DNA of 64,000 nucleotides from Sipunculus nudus. Lineage: Eukaryota; Annelida; Sipuncula; Golfingiida; Sipunculidae. This document shows, piece after piece, positions 9,769-19,681 of this stretch (within the stretch, counting starts at the first letter, position 1; each line of letters begins with the position of its first letter). The position numbers and the translations under genes are program-made. The DNA lies in the NCBI GenBank assembly GCA_026874595.1, contig CM049317.1, forward strand, positions 53,401,618 to 53,465,617. The letters are read 5' to 3'. The notes below the pieces were generated by a model that was given only the letters and a program-made list of their open reading frames with translations, did not search any database and was not told the origin of the DNA.

Positions 9769-10029
9769 GGAAGACGTGGGGAATATGTGTTGTGCAACAC
9801 GGCAGACCACGTGCCTTTATGCTAAGCGATCGACGTGGTGTAACGGGGGCTATACATGATACATACACACCACTAACTGTATATGGCAAATATGTATGTA
9901 TCAGAAATGAAGCGGTAGCAGTAACAACACTTAGGGGGAGAGTCAAATATTGTACCTCTTTTCACACTGCGTGTCGGTGTAGTATACGCACGAATCGTTA
10001 TTTACCATCATATGACCCTTGTGTGTCAT
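9769..10029. other. Intergenic region, IAP-A to IAP-B
   Basis: No supportable gene. It holds upstream sequence of IAP-A and the 3' end region of the spliced IAP-B gene. Confidence 0.4.
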
Positions 10030-11124
10030 TCACATAAATGTTTTCACTGTGGCTTTAATGAGTTCACGACAAATGGGACATTTTTGCAGCTGCAGGGAAC
10101 AGTCAAGGCAACAGACCAAATGGCTGCATGGTAAGAAGACGATGTTAACCTCGCTCGTCAGACAGACTTTGCACTTCGTCTTGTCGCGGAGTGCCTGTAT
10201 TTCTGCGGAAAGTGTATCACGGCGTTCTTTGTCATCAGCCGTTTCCCCGGCGCTACTACCTGTCGGCTGTGGGGCCTTTTCGCTTTCTTTGTCATCTGCT
10301 GTTTCCCCGGCGCTACCAGGTGTCGGCTGTGGGACCTGTTCGCTTTTCTTATTTTGCTTCTTCTTCTGTGTCTTCTTTTTCTTACGTTTCTTAGAGCTAT
10401 CAGAACATTTCTCTGTTTTCTGGGTGCTCGTTCCTGTTGCCTCCTCACCCTGGCTTGTCCCACACTCGCCGTTCTTGCACGCTGAGGCTGCAACAGAGGT
10501 AGAAGCATTTTCCGGTTCGTTTTCATCCTCCGAATCAATCTCTGTATGTGCAATGTTTGCATATGTGACTGTTTTTTCAAAACGGCTTTGAGTCACTTCA
10601 AACTTTTTTACAGCATCCATCAGTTCATTGATGTCAACACATGCCCGTCCCTTTAGTCGCATAGCACCCTTAATGCTATCCCTTGTAAAGCCCATTTCAA
10701 GTGCCTCTTTAACCATTGGTGTAGTCATAAAAGAAGCAACAACGTCAGAAATATCAGTTCGTGAACGGTTCTCACCCGCCTGTTCAGACTGGTCTATCAT
10801 ACCGTTGATGGCATTCTGGACCTCCGGTATGTGTCTGCATGCATTCAGGAACTCACAGCGGGGGAACCAACGTGCGTGTTCGGTCCAAGGATTATCGTCT
10901 GCATCCCAATTACAAAGTCCACCTCCGCACATAAAACAGCGTACACGGTCGTCCTGGCCTATGTAAAAGAAGCCCGCTTGACAGAGTCTGGCGACAGGTT
11001 GAATTGACGACGCCTGCCACAGTCTGAATGACCTGAACCGGATCGCTACGTCAGCGTATTGTGGATGTGCCGCGTGGTGCATCATCGTTCTGATGCTTGC
11101 CGCGTCACACATCTCATCAGGTGC
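10030..11124 (-). CDS. Spliced IAP (IAP-B), exon 2: BIR, UBA-like, Lys-rich, RING
   Basis: The second exon begins after a strong acceptor (pyrimidine run ending TTTTTCAG) at codon phase 0 and encodes 364 residues. Counted from the exon start: BIR with C63, C66, H83, C90; a UBA-like three-helix segment with a GF loop at about 134-175; an acidic then Lys-rich linker (about 245-260); two copies of a PQPT..SAGETADDKE repeat; and a RING at 318-352 with full C3HC4 spacing. UBA domains bind ubiquitin chains and occur in cellular cIAP/XIAP. The frame also has an ATG upstream of the acceptor, inside the intron, so an unspliced single-BIR form from 11172 is possible. Confidence 0.85.
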   Translation of the reverse strand, partial: APDEMCDAASIRTMMHHAAHPQYADVAIRFRSFRLWQASSIQPVARLCQAGFFYIGQDDRVRCFMCGGGLCNWDADDNPWTEHARWFPRCEFLNACRHIPEVQNAINGMIDQSEQAGENRSRTDISDVVASFMTTPMVKEALEMGFTRDSIKGAMRLKGRACVDINELMDAVKKFEVTQSRFEKTVTYANIAHTEIDSEDENEPENASTSVAASACKNGECGTSQGEEATGTSTQKTEKCSDSSKKRKKKKTQKKKQNKKSEQVPQPTPGSAGETADDKESEKAPQPTGSSAGETADDKERRDTLSAEIQALRDKTKCKVCLTSEVNIVFLPCSHLVCCLDCSLQLQKCPICRELIKATVKTFM

Positions 11125-11346
11125 CTGAAAAACAGAACAGACTTTATTGTCGTAACGTGCAATGACGTCCACATGATCATATGTCCGTTTCAGTTAAACG
11201 CACATGTTACCCATACGTTTCTCACAACAGCAAAACACCCCGCAAACCTTTACATGCGCTGTAATCTATGATCAAATGTATAACAATTTGACAGTTTCGC
11301 TATGTATGTATCAGCTCTATAACGTGATTGCAAACATTTAACTTAC
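11125..11346 (-). other. Intron of IAP-B, 222 nt
   Basis: The donor is GTAAGT (minus strand, 11346-11341) and the acceptor TTTTTCAG ends at 11125. Both flanking exons break between codons, so splicing joins them in phase 0. Without splicing, exon 1 reads into a stop two codons past the donor. Confidence 0.8.
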
Positions 11347-12117
11347 CCCAGGGGTCTCTGGAATATTGGACGTGCTGACACTGGTTCTCTGCAAAGATAG
11401 GTTCTGCATATCCTGGCTCAATGTCGACATGCCCGGTGTAGAATTTGACGGTGTTAGAGCCCGAGGTTTTTCCCTACCCGTTTCTGCTTCCCGAGGTTTA
11501 TCCTGACCTGTATTGAATGCAGCGGGCATGCTGGACGGGCCAGCAGCAGCTTGAACATGGGACTGTGGAGAACGCCCTTCATTGTTGGGTTGCAATGAAG
11601 TTAAAGTTTCCTTCACAGCAATCTTCAGTTGTGGCACTTTACATTTTGCTCCAGTGTTGCCAAAGAAGGTGAATATAAACGGTAAGGGCACATTGTTTGT
11701 GTTAGATGTAGCGCTACCACTTGCTCCACCTGTTGTCTCAGAGGCAGTCTGTCTCAGTAATGTGACCTTGCGTTCTTCTTCGCGTATTCTGTCCAACGAA
11801 AACACTTCATTTTCAGCGACCATAGGAACATTTCCAATGTCGATTCCTAAAATGAACTGGCACCCAGGAGCGTGTCTCTCGTGTTCGGACAACGGGAGGT
11901 CCGTTTCCACCCAACGTTTCAGACGAATGTCACAAACAAAGCACTTTACCTCATCTTCACGCCCTGTATAATAGAACCCGACTTTTGCCAGAGCTGTCGG
12001 AAATGCTGGGTTTCCTTTCGGCCACGTTTTGTATGACACCAGCCGGTTGATCTCATATCTGTAATGTTCACGGTCACTGACAATCTCTCCCGTCAAGTTA
12101 TTATATATAGTTACCAT
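11347..12117 (-). CDS. Spliced IAP (IAP-B), exon 1: N-terminal BIR
   Basis: Encodes 257 residues from a true ATG at 12117. The BIR is at about residues 20-90, with zinc ligands C59, C62, H79 and C86 in family spacing. The rest is a low-complexity Ser/Thr/Pro/Gln linker. The frame has no RING and ends at a GTAAGT donor. With exon 2 the product would be about 621 residues with a BIR-BIR-UBA-RING order, close to cellular cIAP/XIAP and unlike the short IAPs of most DNA viruses. If read unspliced it would be a 259-residue RING-less BIR protein, so regulated splicing could yield two products. Confidence 0.85.
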
Positions 12118-12742
12118 ATTGGACAGACAACCTGTGGTGTATATAAGTTCCAGACGAGCTCAGCAGCACGATAGTCATATGGAATCAATTGTAGAGCCCT
12201 GTGCCAAATAACAGTCACTCCGTTTATTAATGACAGGATGCTGACTTATGATGCCGAAACTGAACAGTCGACGTCCGCGGCGGTTATGCTGAACATTCTG
12301 TAGTGCTGAGCTTATATAGCAAGAAAGCAGACATGACGTCAAACATAGGAAATTCCACAACACGCACAAACAACGTTTTGTAAAACATGTTTAATGGCAG
12401 GGGTAACGTGACTCACAAACACATATATCAAATAACTACGTAAACACCAAAAAAACTCCCTGCTGGTGTGCGTCATAACCGAAACATACGACCAACGACG
12501 TTTTATACATTGTTTCCATAAACCACGTTTAAGTAGCAGTGTATCCGGTACGTGATTAGCAGTCATATCCTCTTACAAAGACATCACGTCCTTGACACTC
12601 GTATGAGCGAGTATGGTTTGTTTTACATACAGAGGTGTACATATGATGATGACACTGATATGTTAACACTTAACACATATTAGTATATTCCTAATTTCGT
12701 GAAAGTTAACGGTCACTGTACTATTCACATGGTTCGATAGGT
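12118..12742. other. Intergenic region between IAP-B and IAP-C
   Basis: About 600 bases without a supportable gene. It should hold the upstream region of IAP-B and the 3' end of IAP-C; a TTTATT (minus-strand AATAAA) occurs at 12223-12228. Short open frames here lack recognisable content. Confidence 0.4.
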
Positions 12743-13630
12743 TCAAGCGATGAACACGTTTGCACTGCCATATATAGGTGCACGGCACACGGGACAGTGG
12801 AGCAAACACAGAGCACACTGGTTGCAGACGATTATATGTTTGCAGGGGAAAAAGATAACCTCCACCTCTTTTTCCAAGCAGACGGTGCACAACAGTGTGC
12901 GTCCTGTTTCCGCACGGCCGAACGTTTCACCGCCGACATCGAACATGTCATGTCGTGTGCCGTGGCTGGGACGTCTTAGCTGGTCGGTAACTGATCGTGG
13001 CTTACAGCGGATCACAAACAGACATTTTGGGCTAAACCTTTCGTGTGCTTTCCATGGGTCATCGTTTGGTCCAAACTCCCCGCACTTCTTACCGCAGCAG
13101 AAGCATCGGGTCTGTGCGCCTACTCCTAGATGAAAAAAACCTGCTTCAGCCATTTGCTCGGATGGGGGCACGGTCCCTATTGGCCAGCGGCGGTGTAACG
13201 GTTTGAACGAGTCAAGTCTCTCCTCAAGTGTTCCCATGGCGGGTACGACAGGGTTGTGCTTGCGTATTCCCAAAGCCTCCATAGTGTGAAATGACGTTGG
13301 ATCAAGACTGTCTGGCGCCGGGATGTTGTCAGTCGGTTTCCCGTTGATAAAGGGACATGCGTTTCCAAAGTACAACATATGGAACCACATAGGACAGAAA
13401 CCTGTGGGATACTCAGTGAAAGATGCTGCACAAAAGGCGCAGTTGATCACGGCAGAAATGTCGTCGTAGTAAAACCCCGAAGCAGCCATCATGCGGGGTT
13501 TGATCATATCTTTTCCTGGCCAACTTTCAAACGTTTTCCTGCGGCACAGTTCGCTCTTCATACGTTTGACCTTCACATCTGGCGTTTCGGCCAGCTGTTG
13601 CCAACGGAATTTACTGTTTCCTTTACCCAT
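12743..13630 (-). CDS. Inhibitor-of-apoptosis protein, two BIRs plus RING (IAP-C)
   Basis: A 295-residue protein from the ATG at 13630 (the frame extends to a GTG at 13639, not used). BIR1 has C64, C67, H84 and C92, preceded by the R..TF..WP signature of classic BIRs; its last spacing is x7 rather than x6. BIR2 has C176, C179, H196 and C203. The RING at 248-282 is complete. The BIR-BIR-RING layout is the same as baculovirus and insect IAPs. A TATAAAG box is at 13706-13712. Expected role: blocking caspases or death-signalling adaptors and ubiquitinating targets in the infected cell. Confidence 0.92.
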   Translation of the reverse strand: MGKGNSKFRWQQLAETPDVKVKRMKSELCRRKTFESWPGKDMIKPRMMAASGFYYDDISAVINCAFCAASFTEYPTGFCPMWFHMLYFGNACPFINGKPTDNIPAPDSLDPTSFHTMEALGIRKHNPVVPAMGTLEERLDSFKPLHRRWPIGTVPPSEQMAEAGFFHLGVGAQTRCFCCGKKCGEFGPNDDPWKAHERFSPKCLFVIRCKPRSVTDQLRRPSHGTRHDMFDVGGETFGRAETGRTLLCTVCLEKEVEVIFFPCKHIIVCNQCALCLLHCPVCRAPIYGSANVFIA

Positions 13631-13705
13631 CCCGATCACTTAATTCGGAACAACACGTCTACAAGAATGTCTGGTGCATTCAATGCTGCCTCGTCACGTA
13701 CTATC

Positions 13706-13712
13706 CTTTATA
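13706..13712 (-). promoter_or_regulatory. TATA box of IAP-C
   Basis: TATAAAG on the minus strand, about 75 bases upstream of the ATG at 13630. Confidence 0.5.
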
Positions 13713-14291
13713 TGGACAGTGCGTGTGGTTACATCAGCGTTTTTCTGCGACGTTGCACACGACCCTCTTCTGTCAATGACCGTTCGACAAAAACATGTTC
13801 AGGCATGACACGTTTCCAAGGTCAGTGTCCCAAACAGGTTGCCACTTGCATTCGAAAGTGATAGGGCACTCTAGTGTGCACGTGACCATCATGTGCACGT
13901 GTGTTGTTGTTGCGCAACGAAACTACTCGTATTTATGGGGGGGGGGGGGGGGCTGCGGCACGTCGGCCTTGGGAACGTGCCGTGACATGCCTGTTTTGTC
14001 TAGACGGCGGCGAGTGTTCAGGCACAAAAAAACAGGTCTGACGTAAACCCTGATAATTTATGAGACACGGAGAAAACCAGGTCAGTGCACCGCACGTGCG
14101 CTTTGGAATAGGTGCGACTGCACCGGTGAAAAGGCGTATAGTTCAGACTGTCTGTCGCGTATGGCCGTTTTCTTACACGGTGAACTGACCTTGTGATGGT
14201 ATACCCGTGTACACGTTTATTTGATATATATGTAACATGGATTGGACAGACACATAACCTGTCATTGTATATTAAACGTTGATGCGTCCTC
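13713..14291. other. Divergent intergenic region, IAP-C and terminase
   Basis: A bidirectional upstream region with no supportable gene. It holds a run of 16 G (13937-13952) and a TATA-like GATATATATG near 14223-14232, about 60 bases before the terminase ATG. Confidence 0.45.
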
Positions 14292-15443
14292 ATGGATGTC
14301 AGGGGCATAACCGGACAAACCTACGGGTCTGTTCAAAATCGGAAAAAATCACAGAAGACAGAAGGGCAGACGGCTGTTCGCGGCAGCAATCGTGACATCA
14401 CACATAATGATCGCGAGAGTGAAGCGTGGAACACCGCGCCACGGGTTTACCCTATCACTGCATACCGCCCCAGGGAATGGCAGGTCAACCAACACCCTTT
14501 AGTGCGTGACGTCCCTGACTGCACTTTGAGACACCCACTGTTCTCTTGGGTGGTGGATGATGTGTTCGACGATTACCTGTTCTGGAGGTCGGGTGTTTGC
14601 CGGTTACAGGGCAATGCCGAACTGCTCCAAAATGGCAAAGCGGACGACTTGTACAAGGAGTTTGACTCGCATAACCGTAGTCCGTCATCACGCAGTTTCA
14701 CTGACATATGGCTCAACACAGAAGCGGGAGTTCGCCAGAACCATGCGCACGTCTGCATTCCCCTGGCTTCACAGATACCCATGACCCTGTTTGAATTGCA
14801 CGACTGGATGAAACACTCTGTGACCGGGATGTCTTCACGGTTGCGACCAGTGTCTCCCTCAGACAGGCTGGCTTTGGATGAAAGCGTGTGGCAGAACACT
14901 GAAACGCGAGCGGTGCTCAACTGGCTTAGTTTGTTACATTTGTTTTTTAAATACAAAGACATCGTTCTTGAACCGTTTCAGGGTCTCATGGTTATGCATA
15001 TCGTCGCCTTTTCTGCCGCAGCGCGTGCGCCGGAGCACAACCACATGTTGCAGCGGATCATCAAACGATTTTTCATAGCGGGAGGATACAGCCGGCGTGT
15101 TATGACCGAAAGCCGGACGTCAAATATATGCGTGGCCCTCGTTCCCAGGCGCATGGGCAAAACATACATCACACAGGTCACGCTGGCGGCGGGCATGCGG
15201 GCGACTGATATGCGGTTTGCATATTTTTCGTGTTCGCATGATCTCAGCCGTAAGGTAAAGGCAGATACTGTGCAACACGTCAACTCCATGCAGCTGATAC
15301 TCGATCATTTGGACGCCAAAGCCAAACAACGTTTCCGAACGACCGTCAATCAGCAAAATCCTATGTACGAACCGAAGTTGGCGATACATTTTGAAAACGG
15401 GTTACACACGGAAATGTTTTTCCTCAGCTTGGGGAATCAAAAT
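14292..15443 (+). CDS. Terminase large subunit (ATPase), exon 1
   Basis: Encodes 384 residues up to a GTAAGTA donor at 15444, breaking between codons. The herpes-type Walker A motif VPRRMGKT is at residues 284-291 and is followed by the expected helix and FAYFSCSHDLS strand. This is the DNA-packaging motor ATPase (UL15/UL89 family) that threads the genome into the capsid through the portal. The frame runs on 23 codons past the donor to a stop, without conserved content, which supports splicing. The ATG at 14292 follows a TATA-like sequence. The partner exon lies 5.8 kb downstream. Confidence 0.93.
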
Positions 15444-15692
15444 GTAAGTATAACTGTAGCTGGGATAAAGCCACTGGGTCGCATGGATGTGTGTGAGGGA
15501 AGGGAGGGATGATGTGAATAAAGAATGATAACGTGCAATGATTATTAGTATCTTTCATATGACACATTAACGTCCGTGGCAGAGTTTACACATATTAAAA
15601 ATGCTCACGCCAGTGTTATCGCTTGTTAAATACTTTTAATAATCATTGTTGTAAATACAGCAGTGATTCTTACAATGAAACACACTATGATT

Positions 15693-16955
15693 TCACATGG
15701 TAAAATAATTTGTGCGACCTTTCAGCAGGTCGCGCCACAAACCACAGCTAGCACACATATACAACACGTATTCATCGTCCAGTTGTTTAAGTTCCCATAT
15801 GTTTTGCGGCAGGTCAGTGCAAACGCTACCCGCACGACGGTTCTGTTCTGACTGCGACGGTGTGTTTGGATCGGAGAGTTCCGGTACAGCAGTCTGCAAT
15901 TTGAACTTGCATGTGGTACTCCTTTCCTCTAGCATCCTGTCAATGCCATGCTTTGACATGTCCTTCTCTGCGTCAGCTATCTGCCTGCTGACACGCGTGT
16001 ACGTACTCCCTGGGGCAGCACGCCTGCCTGCTGTAACATGGTTGCACAGGTTACCTAACCATCCTGACATGGCCGAGTTCTTGTGTTGTGACACACACGA
16101 CACCCGCACAAAGCGGTTAGGGTTCCCTGCCTCCACAGGCGTCTCTGTTGGGCCACGCCAACCCGCCTGGAGAGATGCGCACAGACACTGTACGGCAGCT
16201 TGCGGGCCACCCCACCCGTTGTGTGAATACGTTTCGTCTTCTGACTGTTCACCCATGCAAGACGTGAAAAGTGAATGCTTCACTAGGGCTGGCGGCACTG
16301 CAGGTACGGCGCCCGTCGCTGCGCCGTTGTCACAAAAGTACGTCCAAAAGCTTTTACAGCTAGCTTGATAAAACAACTGCGGACCTGTTCTGGCCATTAT
16401 ATCGGTTACATCTGACGGGTTGGTGTTGTTTGTGTAAACAGGGATGTTATCGATCTCTGCAAATCCGGCGTACTTTCCTTTCCCCCTCCCGTGAACGAAC
16501 AGCCAACTGGGGTGCACAACATGGCTGTTGGCCAACGTCCGACTCTGTAGCCAGGTGATACACTCTCTGTCGGTAATGCCCAGTATGCTGCCTACGGTGT
16601 TTTCAGGGAGGGTCACACGGTTTCCCGTTCTGTACGGTGCGCAGAGCCAAAATCTGCAAATCTGGTGGTATCCTCTGGCGGGCATCACATGTGCGCGTCC
16701 GTTCAGTTCTATTCTTACGGGAACTATACTGTGTTCGTCTGCGTTACCCTGTAGGTCGCTCAAGATGTAAATGTGGGTCTTGTTCACAACGCATAGTGAT
16801 GACGCGCCTGTCTTGCAGTTGAGGCCGTAGAATACGTTCACTGTCTGTGAACGGGGTCTGCATATACGCGTATCACCTGACACGTCTGTCACCAGAAACA
16901 CGTCACCTGGCGCCGAAAACGAAGGCCTCGAGAATTTGTCTATAACGTCTACCAT
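15693..16955 (-). CDS. Intron-encoded hypothetical protein, 420 aa
   Basis: The frame opens from a GTG at 16988; the first ATG is 16955. No family recognised. The N-terminal half looks beta-rich with several Cys. A basic HGRGKGK patch lies near residue 160, and the C-terminus ends with a CASCGLW pair that may bind metal. It sits in the terminase intron in antisense, where UL16 and UL17 lie in mammalian herpesviruses, so a capsid-associated tegument or packaging role is a positional guess. TATTATTTGTG upstream, near 17010, resembles the motif before the 2035 and 3184 genes. Confidence 0.62.
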   Translation of the reverse strand: MVDVIDKFSRPSFSAPGDVFLVTDVSGDTRICRPRSQTVNVFYGLNCKTGASSLCVVNKTHIYILSDLQGNADEHSIVPVRIELNGRAHVMPARGYHQICRFWLCAPYRTGNRVTLPENTVGSILGITDRECITWLQSRTLANSHVVHPSWLFVHGRGKGKYAGFAEIDNIPVYTNNTNPSDVTDIMARTGPQLFYQASCKSFWTYFCDNGAATGAVPAVPPALVKHSLFTSCMGEQSEDETYSHNGWGGPQAAVQCLCASLQAGWRGPTETPVEAGNPNRFVRVSCVSQHKNSAMSGWLGNLCNHVTAGRRAAPGSTYTRVSRQIADAEKDMSKHGIDRMLEERSTTCKFKLQTAVPELSDPNTPSQSEQNRRAGSVCTDLPQNIWELKQLDDEYVLYMCASCGLWRDLLKGRTNYFTM

Positions 16956-17044
16956 TTTGGCGTCTGACAGAGCAGCTGTGCCGCCCACAGTTCAGCGACA
17001 ACGTTAACACAAATAATACATGTCGGCCGGCTGACCGGCATGCT

Positions 17045-18616
17045 TCAATACAATACAGGTATAGGTTCCACTAGCGTGAAACCGATGAATTCGATCAGCA
17101 GATCCAGAGGGTACGAAAGCCTTTGCAGCAGTTCTTCCATCATTCCGGGGTAACGCCATTCCACTGGGATGCCCCCCGGAACGTAATGTCGTGTCAAACG
17201 CGAGTGCTTGTTGGGACAGAGGAACACCAAGTCATTTGGTTCACTCACGTTAATCCACATGGAACATTCGTCAGAATGTTGTTGGCCGCCGTGCGGTCCT
17301 TTGAATGTAAAATACCACACAGGCTCCATGAAGCGTACCGTTGCGTTATGCACACCAGCCCCATAAAAATGAACTTGCAAGTAATAAGGGACGTCTGGGT
17401 TTGTCCGACGGCCGTCCATATACCACTCAACGGCGGACTGCAACCTTGCGCCAAGTCCTTTATTGAAACGCAACTTTACCTGTCCGCATTCCCCCCTCAG
17501 GCGACTGATCACCCTCCTGAATATCAGTACCAACGCCACAGGGTTCATGTGCGAAAAAGCCCTCATAAGTGGATCGGTCACACCGGGCACTGTACAGCTG
17601 TCGCGAACTGTCAACCATCCGGCGTAAAGCGCGATCTGCTGGGATAATGTATCATGCACGTCCGGACAAATTGAAACGTTAGCGCACCATGTTAGAATGA
17701 CGTTTATGTCATCCACCTGGTCAAACATTCTGCTCAGCATGGGGAGGCTAACTGAGGTCAGCACTCGGAAGATTTTGTCCTCGATCCCGCACTTGTACGT
17801 CCCCGTGCTCGCCGGGTCCATCTGCCGTTCTGAAAACACCTGTCCATAATTGTGCATGTGAGATAACAGCATTACGGCCACGGATCGCCTCCTGCCTTCC
17901 TCTGTTGTAGGTACAGCCGGTTCCCAATGGCAGATGAGTCGCATGCAGGTGTGTTCAGGTGTTAAGGCTTGCATTTCTGCAGACGTGGTTTGGTCTTCCG
18001 GGGCAGGATTAGCATCGTAAAACTGGTTCAGTACGCTTCGTAAATTCACTGCTGCGGACACGGTCTCTCCGGGAATGGCACTCATTTCACTTTCAGCGGT
18101 TTGCGCACCTTCCTCTGTACCAGGTAGTTTTTCCAGCGCTTTCAAGGAACGGGCGTGGATAAGCCACTCGTTGAACATGCACGTGACGCTTGACAAAATG
18201 AAATGTACAGGCACGGATACTCTGTCCAGCGTGTCATTGGGACCGTTATCGTTGTCAATGAACACGATGTCCAGCCAATCTGTCAGCTCCACTGAAGAAC
18301 CGGGCTCCCTGCTATACGATACAAGGTCTGGCCGTGGCATGTCCAGTTCTATGACCGTGCCTCCCACTAATGTATCGTAGAACATGTTCCTTGGTTTGAT
18401 TTTTGTGTAGCGGTTATGCCATCTGTGATCACGGGCTGACATGTAATGGGTCACCAAGCGTATCCAAAAAACTTCGTCAACGCGACGGTGGTGTAGGTAC
18501 AGAAACATGGACGCCGGGGCTCCAGCGGCTGTTCTCCATATTGGTTCATAGCAATCCTCAAATGGCCTGGTCACTGCTGGTCCGGTATGTGGATCACATA
18601 TGTCTTTTGCAGCCAT
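17045..18616 (-). CDS. Intron-encoded hypothetical protein, 523 aa
   Basis: Starts with a true ATG at 18616 and lies about 90 bases upstream of the previous antisense gene. No motif recognised: a mixed alpha/beta composition, no signal peptide or membrane segment, and an acidic linker around residues 165-215. By place in the terminase intron it is a candidate for a packaging-associated tegument protein (UL17-like), but no sequence feature supports that over others. Confidence 0.65.
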   Translation of the reverse strand: MAAKDICDPHTGPAVTRPFEDCYEPIWRTAAGAPASMFLYLHHRRVDEVFWIRLVTHYMSARDHRWHNRYTKIKPRNMFYDTLVGGTVIELDMPRPDLVSYSREPGSSVELTDWLDIVFIDNDNGPNDTLDRVSVPVHFILSSVTCMFNEWLIHARSLKALEKLPGTEEGAQTAESEMSAIPGETVSAAVNLRSVLNQFYDANPAPEDQTTSAEMQALTPEHTCMRLICHWEPAVPTTEEGRRRSVAVMLLSHMHNYGQVFSERQMDPASTGTYKCGIEDKIFRVLTSVSLPMLSRMFDQVDDINVILTWCANVSICPDVHDTLSQQIALYAGWLTVRDSCTVPGVTDPLMRAFSHMNPVALVLIFRRVISRLRGECGQVKLRFNKGLGARLQSAVEWYMDGRRTNPDVPYYLQVHFYGAGVHNATVRFMEPVWYFTFKGPHGGQQHSDECSMWINVSEPNDLVFLCPNKHSRLTRHYVPGGIPVEWRYPGMMEELLQRLSYPLDLLIEFIGFTLVEPIPVLY

Positions 18617-18815
18617 GGTTGTTTGAGGTTTTCATCGGTGGGGGGCTTTCCCGAATGGGTTTTTACTAAGGGATCCCCCAACGGGTGACGGGTTACCACC
18701 GCATGAAATGAACTATATGTTATTTGCGGTGGTGGTAGCTTATTCAGTAATGTCAACTAAACGGTAAAACGTAACGAGTATGTCTCGCAGACGTTTCCGC
18801 TGAAGTAGTCCAAAT

Positions 18816-19574
18816 ATGGATAGGGTACCTTTGGAGGAATGTATGCCACTAGATGTCAGGAGGCAGCTTGAACTGCAACGGGGCGCGGGTTTTCTTCGGC
18901 TAGACAAGAAACGGTCGCCCACCGTCCCTGATGTGGCTGAAACGCTCAATAACGTGGACGGAAAGATTCTATCCAGTGTGTTGTTACCTTCGTTGAGCTT
19001 ACACAGCGACGAAAGTATCTGCACTTTTTTATTTGGAAGTCCTGGAATCCCTGACGCTTTGCATGCAGACCAGGAATGCCTGCGTTTGTACAACTACATC
19101 TGCATCCGTTTGGCGGCTGTATATTTCGTGAGACGATTTCTGATGTCAAAAGAGGTCCCGCATAGCCATACATTCATGATCAGTTGTACGAGGTTTTCGT
19201 GTTTGATCGAAGGTTTACGCGACCTGTACTACCTGAAATATTCCGTGGTACAGCGGTTGGTGGATGCAATCGATAAGGCGAATGAAGATATGCGAGCTGC
19301 GAGAGGAGAGGTCGACGTATGCACTGTAACTATGCGCGACCGTTGGATGGTGTCTGCATACGCTGCTTTCGGGTGTTTCATGAGGCTGGTGGCAGAAGCG
19401 TGCCGTTTCCATTGCAAACCCACACCTGTGTCACTCGGCCATTCTAACACGGCGCGCCGTGTCCTGAACAGCTGTGAAGACTCAGCTTTCATGTTGTCTG
19501 AAGACGGAACTACTGTCCTGAGTCACCTGCTTTTGCATGTTCCCCATTTGACACTAAATGAACTAGCTGTGTGA
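18816..19574 (+). CDS. Intron-encoded hypothetical protein, 252 aa, sense strand
   Basis: The only sense-strand gene inside the terminase intron, from an ATG at 18816. The product looks mainly alpha-helical, with no membrane anchor or metal site. Helical, Leu-rich segments (YNYICIRLAAVYFVRRFLM, then LIEGLRDLYYLKYSVVQRLVD) recall capsid or portal-cap helical proteins in general character only. Because it is transcribed with the terminase pre-mRNA strand, it may use its own promoter and terminate independently, or be an alternative product of the intron. Confidence 0.6.
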   Translation: MDRVPLEECMPLDVRRQLELQRGAGFLRLDKKRSPTVPDVAETLNNVDGKILSSVLLPSLSLHSDESICTFLFGSPGIPDALHADQECLRLYNYICIRLAAVYFVRRFLMSKEVPHSHTFMISCTRFSCLIEGLRDLYYLKYSVVQRLVDAIDKANEDMRAARGEVDVCTVTMRDRWMVSAYAAFGCFMRLVAEACRFHCKPTPVSLGHSNTARRVLNSCEDSAFMLSEDGTTVLSHLLLHVPHLTLNELAV

Positions 19575-19681
19575 CGCCTACAGGTAAGCTTTTAAAGGTT
19601 TTCACGTAGCTTCCACGGTGAAAGTTTACAAAATGGAAACAGGGGACTTAGAGTAACTGTGGATTATAGACACAGGCGGCT

